Program-made: the position numbers and the translations under genes
Shown here: positions 52,903 to 62,645 of the stretch, in pieces
Layout: every line of letters begins with the position of its first letter
Position numbering within the stretch: the first letter of the stretch is position 1
The notes under the pieces: generated by a model
Told to the model about the DNA's origin: nothing
The model's input: the letters and a program-made list of their open reading frames with translations, nothing else
Database searches by the model: none
Source: Corynebacterium meridianum
GTDB lineage: Bacteria; Actinomycetota; Actinomycetes; Mycobacteriales; Mycobacteriaceae
Direction of reading: 5' to 3'
NCBI RefSeq assembly: GCF_016342265.1
Contig: NZ_JAEIOS010000009.1
Span: 372,001 to 436,000 of the forward strand
DNA length: 64,000 bases

Positions 52903-54735
52903 TTACCTGCCGGTTTCCTTCTTCGCGGACCTGGAGGAGGCCTTGACCTTCGGCGATTTCGCCGCCTTGGCCGCCTTCTTGGCCTCCCGCTTCTGGTGCT
53001 CCGCGTGGATGCGGGCCTCGCGGGCGAGGTTCATGGCGAACTCGCGCTGCGCCTTGTGATCCAGGTAGAGCTGGTCGTTGCGCAGATCCTTCACGATCGC
53101 GAACATCAGCAGGAAGATCACGAGAAGGAAGGGGCTGGCGACGATGATGGTCACATTCTGCAGGTTGCTCAGGACGTCCTCGCCACCACTCATCAGGAGG
53201 GTGAGCCCGATTGCTGCGGTACCGATTCCCCAACCGGCGGTGACGAAGCGGTTGGCCTCCAGCCGGCCGTTCTGGCTCATCGAGCCCATCACCGTGGACG
53301 CGGAGTCCGCCGAGGTGATGAAGAAGGTGGCCAGCAGCAGCATCGCGAGGAATGCGGCGATGGAACCGCCGGGCAGGGTGTAGAGGAGATCGAACAGCTG
53401 ACGCTTGGCGTCACCGTCGCCGTAGATGGACTCATCGATCTGCTCGAGGTGGATCGCGGTGCCACCGAAGATGCAGAACCACACGACGGAGACGGCGGTC
53501 GGCACGGCGATGACGCCGATGACGAATTCACGGATCGTGCGACCACGGGAGATCCGGGCGAGGAACATGCCGACGAAGGGGCTCCACGAGATCCACCACG
53601 CCCAGTAGAAGATGGTCCAGCCCGCGAGCCAGTCGCCGGCGGTGCCGTTGGCGGAGTCCGCGGTCCGGGCGGCCATCTCGAAGAACTCGAGGAGATAGTT
53701 GCCTGCGGCGGTCGGGATCATGTTGAGGATGTGGACCGTCGGCCCGAGGATGAACACGAACACGGCGAGGAGTCCGGCCAGGATCATGTTCACGTTGGAG
53801 ATGTACTGGATGCCCTTGCCGACGCCGGACATCGCGGAGATGACGAAGGCGAGGGTCAGAACGAGCACGATCATGAGGATCGTGTTGTCGGAGGCGTCCG
53901 GGATCAGACCGGTCTTGTCCAGGCCGGCGGAGATCTGGACCGCGCCGATGCCGAGCGATGCGGCGGTACCGAACACCGTCGCGATGATGGCGAGGATGTC
54001 GATGATCTTGCCGAGCACGCCCTCTGCCCCCTTGACCCCGATCAGCGGGGTGAACGCGGAACTGAGCAACTGCTTACGACCGACGCGGAACGTGGAGTAG
54101 GCGATACCGAGACCGACGATGGCGTAGACGGCCCACGGGTGGAGGGTCCAGTGGAAGAGGGTCGTGGCGAAGGCGGTGCCCACCTCCTGCTCCTCGTGAC
54201 CGGGGACCCCGGCGCGGTAGTGGCCGAGCGGCTCGGAGGTTCCGTAGAACATCAGACCGATACCCATGCCCGCCGCGAACATCATCGCGATCCAGCTCAC
54301 CGTGGAGAACTCGGGAGCCTCGTTGTCCCGGCCCAGTTTGATGTGGCCGAACTTCGTGGCGGCGAGGATCACGATGAACGCGACGAACACCGTACCGAAC
54401 AGGGCGAAGGCCCAGCCGAAGTTGTTCACGACGACCGCGAGGGTGTCGGAGGCGAAGTCGGAGAAGGTCAGCGGACTGACCAGCCCCCAGACGACGACGG
54501 CGATGACGATCGCCATCGCCGGTATGATCACGGGCCAGCAGAGCCGGTGGAACTCGGCGTCGGCCTCCGAGACGATGTCGTCGGTGTCATCGATGTGTTG
54601 GAGATGATCCGGCGATTCCAGCATCGACGCCAGTGTCTGCGTCGCTGACCGGGGCTCGGGTTCAGTCAGACCGTCCTTCGGTCCGCGCTGGTGTGTGTGG
54701 TGCGCGTCTTGTTCATTCGGGTCAGAGTTGGTCAT
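52903..54735 (-). CDS. betP: BCCT glycine betaine transporter, BetP-like
   Basis: 610 aa, 12 membrane segments. The N-terminal tail of about 60 residues is acidic ([15 protein letters not shown]). Signature [22 protein letters not shown] (Na+ and substrate region) and [27 protein letters not shown] in helix 8 are intact. After helix 12 comes a basic helical tail ([30 protein letters not shown]...), matching BetP, where this tail senses osmotic stress. It imports betaine with Na+ under hyperosmotic stress. C. glutamicum has several BCCT carriers; assignment to betP rests on the tail and on proximity to pmt, rsmI and metG. A single-gene unit. Confidence 0.88.
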   Translation of the reverse strand: MTNSDPNEQDAHHTHQRGPKDGLTEPEPRSATQTLASMLESPDHLQHIDDTDDIVSEADAEFHRLCWPVIIPAMAIVIAVVVWGLVSPLTFSDFASDTLAVVVNNFGWAFALFGTVFVAFIVILAATKFGHIKLGRDNEAPEFSTVSWIAMMFAAGMGIGLMFYGTSEPLGHYRAGVPGHEEQEVGTAFATTLFHWTLHPWAVYAIVGLGIAYSTFRVGRKQLLSSAFTPLIGVKGAEGVLGKIIDILAIIATVFGTAASLGIGAVQISAGLDKTGLIPDASDNTILMIVLVLTLAFVISAMSGVGKGIQYISNVNMILAGLLAVFVFILGPTVHILNMIPTAAGNYLLEFFEMAARTADSANGTAGDWLAGWTIFYWAWWISWSPFVGMFLARISRGRTIREFVIGVIAVPTAVSVVWFCIFGGTAIHLEQIDESIYGDGDAKRQLFDLLYTLPGGSIAAFLAMLLLATFFITSADSASTVMGSMSQNGRLEANRFVTAGWGIGTAAIGLTLLMSGGEDVLSNLQNVTIIVASPFLLVIFLLMFAIVKDLRNDQLYLDHKAQREFAMNLAREARIHAEHQKREAKKAAKAAKSPKVKASSRSAKKETGR

Positions 54736-54892
54736 GTTTCCAACATGGTGCCAAACAGCTGATTAATCAAACGACCAGCATTTTTTATCACCCGCTTAAG
54801 GAAATTACGGGGTCGATCGCAGCTGTGCGTTCCCGTCATATCCCCTGACCAGAGCGGATGCCGGACCATTTGCATAACAGATCGGCAACAGT

Positions 54893-55741
54893 TCAGTCAC
54901 GGAATGCAACAACGCCGTCGTAAATCTGTTTCTTGGAGACGCCGTGCGCTGCGGCGAGTTCCGCACAGACGGTCTTCAGACGCTCCCCGGCCGCCGCCCG
55001 GTCGGCCGCTTCCGTGACGAGATCGGAAATGTCCTTCGTGACGGGTTGCGCACCCTCGATGACTACGGAGATCTCACCCCGGACACCCCCGTCGGCCCAT
55101 CGGGCGAGCTCCTCCAGGGTTCCCCTCTTCACCTCTTCATAGGTCTTGGTGAGTTCCCTGCAGACCGCGGCACGCCGTCCGGCACCGAGCACCGCGACCG
55201 CATCGGCCAGTGTCTGCGCCAGCCGGTGCGGGGACTCGAAGAAACACACCGCCCGACGTTCGGTCGCCAGCTCCTCCAGCCAGGAGACCCGGGCCCCGTG
55301 CTTCCGGGGCGCGAAACCGTCGAAGCAGAACTTTCCGACGGGCAGTCCCGACAACGCGAGGGCCGTCGGTACCGCCGAGGGGCCGGGGAAACAGGTGACC
55401 GCGATTCCGGCGTCATGGGCCGCCTCGATGAGCGGAAAACCAGGATCGGAGACCCCGGGCATTCCGGCGTCACTGACCACGACCACGGTTCCCGTCCGGG
55501 CGACATCGATCAGCTGTTGGACCCGACCGACCTCATTGTGGTCGAAATTCGAGATGATCCGCCCCCGCGGTCGCACCCCCAACGCTGAAGCGAGTGCGGA
55601 GCACCTCCGGGTGTCCTCCGCGGCGATGACATCGGCGTACTCGAGGGCCGTGACGAGACGGGGCGACGCATCCGCGATGTTCCCCAGTGGGGTGGCGGCG
55701 ACGATCACGCCTGTGGGTAGATGGCGGGGTTCGGACTGCAT
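54893..55741 (-). CDS. rsmI: 16S rRNA 2'-O-ribose methyltransferase (C1402)
   Basis: 282 aa tetrapyrrole-methylase fold. VIVAATPLGNIADASPR at the N-terminus, AAEDTRRCSALASALG, VVSDAGMPGVSDPGFPL (SAM region), CFPGPSAVPTALALSGLP and FFESPHRL are all RsmI landmarks. The ATG at 55741 is used; the frame is open for 37 more codons into the divergent pmt promoter. Divergent with pmt (99 bases between starts), same as in mycobacteria (Rv1003 and Rv1002c). Confidence 0.96.
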   Translation of the reverse strand: MQSEPRHLPTGVIVAATPLGNIADASPRLVTALEYADVIAAEDTRRCSALASALGVRPRGRIISNFDHNEVGRVQQLIDVARTGTVVVVSDAGMPGVSDPGFPLIEAAHDAGIAVTCFPGPSAVPTALALSGLPVGKFCFDGFAPRKHGARVSWLEELATERRAVCFFESPHRLAQTLADAVAVLGAGRRAAVCRELTKTYEEVKRGTLEELARWADGGVRGEISVVIEGAQPVTKDISDLVTEAADRAAAGERLKTVCAELAAAHGVSKKQIYDGVVAFRD

Positions 55742-55826
55742 GCGCCAAGTCTCCCATATCGGGCTTCCGGCGCACCGCCCGCGGCGGATTGGGCCACCTG
55801 CACTGTCGCACCCGCAGCCCAACCAA

Positions 55827-55832
55827 TAGACT
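55827..55832 (+). promoter_or_regulatory. -10 element of a probable leaderless promoter (pmt)
   Basis: TAGACT, 7 bases before the GTG at 55840. Confidence 0.5.
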
Positions 55833-55839
55833 CGGTCGG

Positions 55840-57462
55840 GTGACCGATGCAACCGCTACCCTATCGTCCGCCGAGCCCCCGGCCGTGGCCCCAATGGATC
55901 GGAGGACGGGACACCGTTTTCAACTACCTCCCCCCACCGGCCCGATGGTGCATCCGTGGACCCGCACAGATACGGCCACGTTCCTGGTGATCGGCCTACT
56001 CGCGCTGATCACCCGCTTCTTCAGGCTCACGGCAGCCACCGGTGACGGCACACCCGTCTTCGACGAGAAGCACTACGTGCCCCAGGCTTGGGACATGGTC
56101 CGGTCTTCCGGGAATCCGGTCACCGGGGGCATCGAGGCGAACCCGGGATACGGGCTCGTGGTGCATCCGCCGTTGGCGAAGCAGCTCATCGCCTACGGGG
56201 AGACGCTCTTCGGATATACCCCCATGGGGTGGCGTTTGAGCACAGCGGTGTTCGGTGTCGCGACTGTCATCCTCGTGATGGCACTGACCCGGCGCCTCAC
56301 CGGTTCCCCGGTTGCGACGGCTGCGGCCGGGCTCCTCGCCGTCGTTGAGGGGGTACTCCTCGTGTCGTCCAGGTTCGGCATGCTGGACATCTTCCAGGCC
56401 TTCTTCGTCGTCGCCGCGGCCTACTGCCTGGCCCGGGACTTCGCGCAGGTCTGGGACCGTTACCACCGGGCGTGGACGGACGGTACGCTCCGGGCGGTGC
56501 CCTCGGCATTCGGCCCCCGGGCCGGATTCAGGTGGTGGCGGTTCGGTTGCGGGATCCTGCTCGGCATGACCCTCTCCATCAAATGGTCCGGCCTCTACTA
56601 CATGGCCTTCTTCGGAGTCCTGACGGTCTGCCTCGACATCTGGCTCCGGCACCACTACCGCATCGCCCGCCCACTGACGGGGATGATCGTCCGCGACGCG
56701 GTACCGGCGTTCGCCTCCATCGTCGTCGTACCCGTCCTCGTATATGCCTGGAGCTGGCGGGCGTGGTTCGCCTCGGAGACGGGGGTGTACCGGCACTCGG
56801 CGGTCAACGGCGACATCTCCCCGGACTCCCCACTGACCAGGCTTCCCGATGCACTGGCGGGATGGCTGTACTACCACCACCGGGTCCTCGATTTCCATGC
56901 CTCGTTGACCAGCTCCAGCGGCCACAGTCATCCGTGGGACTCGAAGCCCTGGTCCTGGCTCGCCGCCACCCGCCCGATCCTCTACTACTCGCAGACAGGC
57001 CTCAGCTGCGGCGACGACACCTGCAGGCGGATGGTCATCCTCTTCGGCAACCCCGCCGTCTGGTGGCTGACCGTCCCGGTCGTCCTGTGGGGTCTGTGGT
57101 GCCTGATCATCCGGCGTGATCTCCGGTTCGCCGTCCCGGTGACGGGATTCATGGCGGGTTGGCTCCCGTGGCTCGTCGCCTACGACCGGCAGATGTACTT
57201 CTTCTACGCCACCGCGATGGTGCCCTTCACGGTCATCCTGCTCGGGATCACGCTCGCCCAGATCGCCCGCGCAGGGAACACGGTGCAGTCACGGCTACCC
57301 GGATTCCCCGTCCCCCGTGACCTCACCACCGGTGGCCTGGGAGTGATCTGCTACCTGGCTCTCACCGTCACCCTGTTCCTGTACTTCCTGCCCATCCTCT
57401 ACGGCTTCCGCATCACCGACTCGCACTTCGAGTCGATGATGTGGCTCCGCAGCTGGAAGTGA
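55840..57462 (+). CDS. pmt: Protein O-mannosyltransferase
   Basis: 540 aa GT-C membrane enzyme that moves mannose from polyprenyl-phosphate-mannose to secreted proteins outside the membrane. VFDEKHYVPQAWDM (about 70) carries the DE catalytic motif of the first loop; HPPLAKQLIAYGE, MTLSIKWSGLYY, WDSKPWSWLAATRPILYYS are typical PMT segments. About ten membrane helices. GTG at 55840 follows TAGACT by seven bases, a clear leaderless arrangement; longer in-frame extension upstream overlaps the divergent rsmI gene. Homologue of Rv1002c. Confidence 0.95.
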   Translation: MTDATATLSSAEPPAVAPMDRRTGHRFQLPPPTGPMVHPWTRTDTATFLVIGLLALITRFFRLTAATGDGTPVFDEKHYVPQAWDMVRSSGNPVTGGIEANPGYGLVVHPPLAKQLIAYGETLFGYTPMGWRLSTAVFGVATVILVMALTRRLTGSPVATAAAGLLAVVEGVLLVSSRFGMLDIFQAFFVVAAAYCLARDFAQVWDRYHRAWTDGTLRAVPSAFGPRAGFRWWRFGCGILLGMTLSIKWSGLYYMAFFGVLTVCLDIWLRHHYRIARPLTGMIVRDAVPAFASIVVVPVLVYAWSWRAWFASETGVYRHSAVNGDISPDSPLTRLPDALAGWLYYHHRVLDFHASLTSSSGHSHPWDSKPWSWLAATRPILYYSQTGLSCGDDTCRRMVILFGNPAVWWLTVPVVLWGLWCLIIRRDLRFAVPVTGFMAGWLPWLVAYDRQMYFFYATAMVPFTVILLGITLAQIARAGNTVQSRLPGFPVPRDLTTGGLGVICYLALTVTLFLYFLPILYGFRITDSHFESMMWLRSWK

Positions 57463-57470
57463 TCCCTACC

Positions 57471-57510
57471 GTTCCCGGCCGCACACCACCCACGGTGTGC
57501 GGGCGGGAAC
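57471..57510. terminator. Bidirectional hairpin between convergent pmt and GH13 gene
   Basis: 17-base arms with one mismatch (GTTCCCG...CACACC / GGTGTG...CGGGAAC) and a 6-base loop; no T run. Confidence 0.75.
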
Positions 57511-57515
57511 GCCCG

Positions 57516-58760
57516 TCACCGGCCGAAGCCGTAGATCTCCTCACCATCCCGGGTTATGCGCACGGTCACCGACGGCTCCAGTGAGAGTTCCACCCGGAGC
57601 CGTTCGTCCCCTTCTCCGACACAATCGTAGGTGTACGCCGTGTTGGACAGCTCGACCGTCTCCACCCTTGCCCGGACGAGCCAGGGATGGTTCCGGCGCA
57701 CACCGATCAGGTCGTGGTGGAGACGGCGCAGCCGGTCGTCGGTCTCCCCCAGATCATCCGGTGACGCCGGGAACGCCGGGCGGACCTCGTCGTCGCCGCC
57801 GATCCGCTCGTACTTCTCCCCTTCCATCCCGAACTCGTCGCCGTAGTAGACCGCGGGTACGCCGCCGACGGTGAACAGGACGGCAGCCGCGACAGCGGCC
57901 TTCTCCCGGCCGACCTTCGTTGCGATCCTGGTGACGTCGTGGTTTCCGACGAACGTGTACGGGGTGAAGCTCTCCAGCATGTCGTTGTGCCGACGCAGGC
58001 TCCACTCGAGCTCGAAGAAGTTCTCGTCGTTGAGTGAACTCCACGTCGCCTTCCAGAGTTCATACGCCGTGATCGAATCGACGCCGGAGCGCCGCACGTA
58101 GTCCGCGTAGTCACCGTGGATCATCTCCCCGTAGATGAACGCCTCCGGGAACTCCTCCCGCACCCGCGGTAGGACGGAGGACCAGAACTCCGCGGGAACC
58201 GCGTAGACCGCATCCAGACGCCACCCGGCGATACCCCGCCGGAGCCAGTGGAGCATCACCTCCGTCACCAGATCCGCGACACGGGGGTCATCGTGGTTGA
58301 ACTCGACGAGCCCGTCGTGTCCCTCGAAGGTCTCCGCGGTCGCCCTCTCTCCGTCGAAGGAGATACGGAACATTCCCGCGTACTCACCGTCCGGACCTTC
58401 CGACAGTGCCCGCTGCACCAGCGGATGCTCACTGCTGACGTGATTGAACACCCCGTCGAGGAGCACTCCGACCCCGCGGTCCGTGGCGGCGTCGATCAGC
58501 TCATCGAAATCTCCGTCGTCCCCCAGGCGCGGGTCGATACGGTGGAAATCCAGGGTGTCGTAGCCGTGGGAGGTCGAATCGAAGACCGGTCCCAGCTGCA
58601 CCGCGTTGAATCCGAGACCGACCGCGTAATCCAACCAGTCGATCAGAGCGGGCAGCCGGTGGGTGAGTTCACGCTCCCCGTCGCCGGACGGCCGCACCGG
58701 AGCACCGGTGAATCCCAGGGGGTAGACGTGCCAGATGATGGCGTGATCGACGAAACTCAT
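57516..58760 (-). CDS. GH13 alpha-amylase family glycosidase
   Basis: 414 aa. (beta/alpha)8 barrel with conserved regions: LLDGVFNHVSSEHP (region I), GWRLDAVYAV (region II, nucleophile Asp about 180), FIYGEMIHGDY (region III, acid Glu about 210) and FVGNHDVTRI (region IV, Asp about 273). No signal peptide, so cytoplasmic; acts on alpha-glucans or malto-oligosaccharides, perhaps trehalose-related metabolites. The last about 70 residues form a short C-terminal beta domain. ATG at 58760 chosen; AGGAG is 12 bases upstream, a long spacing. Exact specificity is not readable. Confidence 0.9.
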   Translation of the reverse strand: MSFVDHAIIWHVYPLGFTGAPVRPSGDGERELTHRLPALIDWLDYAVGLGFNAVQLGPVFDSTSHGYDTLDFHRIDPRLGDDGDFDELIDAATDRGVGVLLDGVFNHVSSEHPLVQRALSEGPDGEYAGMFRISFDGERATAETFEGHDGLVEFNHDDPRVADLVTEVMLHWLRRGIAGWRLDAVYAVPAEFWSSVLPRVREEFPEAFIYGEMIHGDYADYVRRSGVDSITAYELWKATWSSLNDENFFELEWSLRRHNDMLESFTPYTFVGNHDVTRIATKVGREKAAVAAAVLFTVGGVPAVYYGDEFGMEGEKYERIGGDDEVRPAFPASPDDLGETDDRLRRLHHDLIGVRRNHPWLVRARVETVELSNTAYTYDCVGEGDERLRVELSLEPSVTVRITRDGEEIYGFGR

Positions 58761-58876
58761 GACGTGTTTTAGCTCCTGGGGAATCGGGTTCAGGTAGACG
58801 GGATCCGAAAACGCCGATCGGACCTGGCCCCAGTCTGCCACGGAGGCCCCATATGCACACAGCCCGCGGAAACCCC

Positions 58877-59569
58877 TCAGTCGGGTCGCGCGGTCGCCGC
58901 CCGCCAGGCCCGGCCCATGGCCACCAGGCCGAAGTCGGACAGCCACGTCCACAGCAGGACCAGTGCCGAGAGAAGCAGCAGGACGAGCCCGAAGACGTCG
59001 GAGGCGCTCGCGTACCCCAGGACCACGTCCCGGGTCGCGAACCCGAAGCTGAACGCCCACAGTGCGCCGTAGACGGGTACCATGCCCGTGACATTCTGCG
59101 GCCGCCAGGCCGCGAAGAACAGGCCGAACGCGAGCGCGAGCCGCACGGCCGCGGCATCGACGAACAATCCGGCGGTGACGGACGTGTCGACACCCGGATC
59201 GACCGGTGGCGCCGCAACGGCGGCCGACTCTCCGAGGAGCACGATCGCCCAGATGACGTAGGCGACCCCGAGCCCGAGCAGGACCACCCTTGACAGGGCC
59301 AGGCCGAAAGCCCGGGCCGCGGCCCGGCGCCGGGCCTCCGGCTCTATGCCCGCGAGGATGGTCTCGGACAGGTCCGGGGCGATCATGGGCCCTGAACCGG
59401 AGGCGGTGGACAACTTCAACTGACGGTTCAACGCGGCAGCGGAGTCGAGGAACGCCCGGCACTCAACGCATGCGGCGACATGGGCATCGACGACGTCATC
59501 GGCGATACCCGTGGGCTCCCCGTCCAGTCGGGCCGACAACGCCCGCTGGATCCCGGCGCAGTCGATCAT
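58877..59569 (-). CDS. Zinc-finger (zf-HC2) membrane protein, anti-sigma-like
   Basis: 230 aa. The N-terminus carries an HC2-type zinc finger with HVAACVECRAF (HxxxCxxC, about 34-42), the ASD fold found in anti-sigma factors, followed by about four membrane helices (LALSRVVLLGLGVAYVIWAIVLLG, FVDAAAVRLALAFGLFFAAW, MVPVYGALWAFSFGF, FGLVLLLLSALVLLWTWL). Its ATG overlaps the doxX stop (ATGA). Anti-sigma proteins normally neighbour an ECF sigma gene; none lies nearby, so its partner and signal are unknown. Confidence 0.8.
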   Translation of the reverse strand: MIDCAGIQRALSARLDGEPTGIADDVVDAHVAACVECRAFLDSAAALNRQLKLSTASGSGPMIAPDLSETILAGIEPEARRRAAARAFGLALSRVVLLGLGVAYVIWAIVLLGESAAVAAPPVDPGVDTSVTAGLFVDAAAVRLALAFGLFFAAWRPQNVTGMVPVYGALWAFSFGFATRDVVLGYASASDVFGLVLLLLSALVLLWTWLSDFGLVAMGRAWRAATARPD

Positions 59570-59970
59570 CTGCTCAGGACCCCGTCGATGCTCGCGCGCC
59601 CGGGCCCGAACACCACGACCATCAGCAGAGCGACGATGAGCACGATGACGTACTCGAATCCCCCGTCCGCTACGAACACCGTCGAACCGAGGTGAACGAA
59701 ATAGAACGCGCAGGCCATCAGGAGCGCGAGCCCCGCGGCGACGAACGTCGCCAGCAGCCCGACGACGAGCATTCCCCCACCGACGAGCTCCGCCAGGGCC
59801 GCGATCCACGCCGACAGCTTCGGCTGCGGCACACCCGCCGCACTGAACTGTCCCGTGGTCTCGGTGATTCCGGTGAAGAAGAGCTTGTCCCATCCGTGGG
59901 CCACGAACACCAGCCCGAGGATGGCGCGAAACACCAGCAGCATGCCGTCCCTGACAACCGGTTTATCCAT
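59566..59970 (-). CDS. DoxX family membrane protein
   Basis: 134 aa with four membrane helices (VFRAILGLVFVAHGWDKLFF, ALAELVGGGMLVVGLLATFVAAGLALLMACAFYFVH in two helices, YVIVLIVALLMVVVFGPG). DoxX proteins occur in thiol/redox stress complexes, but function here is only inferred. TAGTCT six bases before the ATG suggests a leaderless mRNA; the downstream zinc-finger gene is translationally coupled. Confidence 0.88.
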   Translation of the reverse strand: MDKPVVRDGMLLVFRAILGLVFVAHGWDKLFFTGITETTGQFSAAGVPQPKLSAWIAALAELVGGGMLVVGLLATFVAAGLALLMACAFYFVHLGSTVFVADGGFEYVIVLIVALLMVVVFGPGRASIDGVLSR

Positions 59971-59976
59971 ATCGAC

Positions 59977-59982
59977 AGACTA
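59977..59982 (-). promoter_or_regulatory. -10 element of a probable leaderless promoter (doxX)
   Basis: TAGTCT on the minus strand, 6 bases before the ATG at 59970. Confidence 0.5.
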
Positions 59983-60024
59983 CCCGGTAGCACCGACCCG
60001 CACGGACCCGACGGCCCGAGGTTC

Positions 60025-61032
60025 CTAGAACTCCTTGAGGATGCTGCCCCGGATCTCGAACCACTTCAGGGTGTCGGCGATGCCCTCCTCAATGGAGTGC
60101 TCCGCGACCCAACCCAGTTCATCCTTCGCCCGGTGAGACCGGGTGAAGGCACCCGCGACATCGCCGGGGCGCGGCGGCCCGGTGACGACCTCCAGCTTCT
60201 CACCGGAGACCCGGGAGAACGCATCGGCCAGCTCGAACACGGTGGTTCCGTCGCCGGTGCCCAAGTTGATCACACGGTAGGAGCTTTCGGCGTCGGTACC
60301 CGGGACCACGTCATCGAAGCGCTCCACGGCCCGGCAGTGCGCCTGGGCGAGGTCCCAGACGTGGATGTAGTCGCGGATTCCGGAACCGTCCCTGGTGGGC
60401 CACTCGACACCGGTCACGGTGAACGGCTTGCCGGCGTTCTTCGCCTCGATCATCTTGCCCATGGCGTGGGAGGGGAACTCGAGCTGCAGACCGGTGCGCA
60501 TCTTCGGGTCGGAGCCGATCGGATTGAAGTAACGCAGGGACAGTACCTTCAGGTCGGTGCCGTGGGCGATGTCCCGCAGCATGCCCTCGACGTGGGCCTT
60601 CGTGCGTGCGTAGGGGCTCGTCGGTGAGATGTCACAGTCCTCGTCAACCGCGAAGTCCTCCCGGACCGCATAGATGGACGCCGACGAGGAGAAGATGATC
60701 CGCTGGCAACCATTGGCGAGCAGCGCGTCGACGAGCTCGAGCGTTCCCTCGACGTTGTTGCGGTAGTACATGATCGGCTCCGCGACGGACTCGGGGACGA
60801 CGATCGACGCAGCACAGTGGATCGTCACGGCGATGTCCGGGTGCTCGGTGAAGATACGGTCCACCACGGACCGGTCCGCGATGTCGCCCTCGTACACGGT
60901 GCGGTCGGTGACGAACTCCCGCCGACCGGTGGAGAAGTTGTCGAGCACGATGACGTTGTGGCCGAGCTCCATCAACGCGGAGCCGACCGTCGATCCGATG
61001 AAGCCTGCACCGCCGGTGATGAGAATGTCCAT
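60025..61032 (-). CDS. galE: UDP-glucose 4-epimerase
   Basis: 335 aa extended SDR. NAD-binding LITGGAGFIGSTVGSALM at the N-terminus, catalytic FSSSASIYAV (Ser about 118) and Tyr141/Lys145 in SPYARTK. IRDYIHVWDLAQAH is characteristic of GalE. Converts UDP-glucose and UDP-galactose for arabinogalactan and galactose metabolism. AAGGAA lies 6 bases before the ATG at 61032. The 419-base gap 61033-61451 shared with mscS has no gene; it includes a C8 run at 61257-61264 and possible -10 hexamers TAGGTT (minus) and TACCCT (plus, 61386-61391). Confidence 0.93.
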   Translation of the reverse strand: MDILITGGAGFIGSTVGSALMELGHNVIVLDNFSTGRREFVTDRTVYEGDIADRSVVDRIFTEHPDIAVTIHCAASIVVPESVAEPIMYYRNNVEGTLELVDALLANGCQRIIFSSSASIYAVREDFAVDEDCDISPTSPYARTKAHVEGMLRDIAHGTDLKVLSLRYFNPIGSDPKMRTGLQLEFPSHAMGKMIEAKNAGKPFTVTGVEWPTRDGSGIRDYIHVWDLAQAHCRAVERFDDVVPGTDAESSYRVINLGTGDGTTVFELADAFSRVSGEKLEVVTGPPRPGDVAGAFTRSHRAKDELGWVAEHSIEEGIADTLKWFEIRGSILKEF

Positions 61033-61451
61033 TTGGGTTCCTTGCCTGGGTTCGTCTGTCGCGCGACCGGTTCGAAGTCGTGGCCGCCGGCCTCTGTCGG
61101 CGGGTAACGGAACGGTCTCGTTTCCACTGAACCTATCACTGCCGGGCCGACATCAGGCGGGGCACCGCCGGGAAACCGGCCGATTCAACAGCATCTTCCG
61201 GATTCAGATTCTGTGCAGCAGTATCGTCCCTCCGCGTACGTATTACGGGTGCATCACCCCCCCCCGGACCGGCACCTCAACGCGACACCCTCACCGGGCC
61301 GGGCGAAGTCCGTGGTTCTCCAGTCGTCGGGCATCCCCGCGCGGAGTCCCTTTCCTGTTGTCTGGCGGGGTGCGGGGAGCCCCGTTACCCTGGCATCACC
61401 GGGAACATCCCTGTCCCGGCCCGCCCGACGACGCGAAGGAACCGCCGACAG

Positions 61452-62285
61452 ATGCTCGAACTACCGCCGATCACCTGGCAAGCGGTACTGCTCGGACTCA
61501 CCGTCGCCCTGTGCGGCTATGTCTTCTCCCGGCTCATGAACTGGGCGACCTCCCGGTTCCTCCACTGGCGGGGCCGCAGCGACTCCTCCCGCAGGGTGTT
61601 CGCGGGCCTGGTTCAGGCGGCCGTGATCGTCGTTTCCCTCGGTGCGGCCCTGACCATCGTCTTCCCCAGCGTCAAACCCGTCGACATCCTCGGCGGGATC
61701 GGACTGTTCTCCCTCGCGATAGGTATCGCCTTCCAGACGGTGCTGGGCAACATGTTCGCCGGGATGGTCATTCTCGCCCGTGACCGGTTCCGCGTCGGCG
61801 ACCAGATATCGCTGAAGGATCACGCGGGAACAGTCGTGGAGATGCAGTTGTCCCACACCGCGATCCGTACCTTCGACGGTCGGCTGGTGCTCATCCCGAA
61901 CTCCGCACTGCACTCCGAGATCGTCACCGTGCAGACGGGCTTCGAGTACGTCCGCTCCACCGTCGTATTCAACCTCACCATCGGTACCGATCCCACCGCA
62001 GCCCGAGAGGTCGCGCTGAATGCCATCCGCGAACTGCCCAGCGTGCTCTCCGATCCCCCGGCCCAGGCACTGTTCTCACAGGTCGGAACCGGGACGATAC
62101 AGCTGGATCTGAGGTTCTGGACCAGCGCCCGCCAGCTCGACACCAAGGAAGCCCAGGACGCGGTGATCGAGCACGTCCTGGGTTCCTTCGCCGGGAACGG
62201 AATCACCATCGGAACGCCACCGTTGGCTGTACAGCTCACGGAGATCCCCGAGGCGGACAACGAAGGGCCGGAAGAACAGGCCTAA
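61452..62285 (+). CDS. Small-conductance mechanosensitive channel, MscS family
   Basis: 277 aa. Three membrane segments (QAVLLGLTVALCGYVFSRLM, VFAGLVQAAVIVVSLGAALTIVF, GIGLFSLAIGIAFQTVLGNMFAGMVIL, the last being the Gly/Ala pore helix) and a cytoplasmic MscS domain (DRFRVGDQISLKDHAGTVVEMQL, LVLIPNSALHSEIVTV). It would release solutes on hypo-osmotic shock; there is no long C-terminal extension like that of corynebacterial MscCG, so a plain MscS. GAAGGAA lies about 10 bases before the ATG. Confidence 0.93.
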   Translation: MLELPPITWQAVLLGLTVALCGYVFSRLMNWATSRFLHWRGRSDSSRRVFAGLVQAAVIVVSLGAALTIVFPSVKPVDILGGIGLFSLAIGIAFQTVLGNMFAGMVILARDRFRVGDQISLKDHAGTVVEMQLSHTAIRTFDGRLVLIPNSALHSEIVTVQTGFEYVRSTVVFNLTIGTDPTAAREVALNAIRELPSVLSDPPAQALFSQVGTGTIQLDLRFWTSARQLDTKEAQDAVIEHVLGSFAGNGITIGTPPLAVQLTEIPEADNEGPEEQA

Positions 62286-62645
62286 CTACCCTGGATCTGC
62301 ATCAGGTGGGAAACACGCGTGCCGCAGTGCTCCGCTGCCCCGGGACCCCGCGATACGGGTTGTCGTAGGTACATGCGGAGCATTGTCCTCCCGGGACGGA
62401 CAGATCCCGTCGGCAGCAGGAGATCCGGGTGCCGGCGGTCTCTTGCGGTGGGGTCAGGGGCACGTGTCCGACTCCATGCTCGTGGGGATCATGTGTTGCC
62501 TGCTTCTGCGTTGGTTACGCAGGTGGACTGCACGACATCAATCGTGCTGTCGTGGATGCCGCGGATGAAGAAACGTTATCGGCGTACATTCACCGATGCG
62601 GCCCATCCCTCTGCGGTCGGGTCTGAAGCATCGCCGGTTCGGACC
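62286..62645. other. 360-base stretch with no convincing gene
   Basis: Short open frames exist on both strands, none longer than about 145 codons, none with a ribosome site and protein-like composition; they are rich in Cys, Arg and Trp, as expected for non-coding high-GC DNA. It may be the remnant of a lost gene between mscS and the DoxX-like/TetR pair. Confidence 0.5.

Noticed and set aside
61257..61264. C8 tract as a phase-variation switch
   Set aside because: It lies in the galE-mscS gap far from both starts and not inside a reading frame; no sign that length changes matter.
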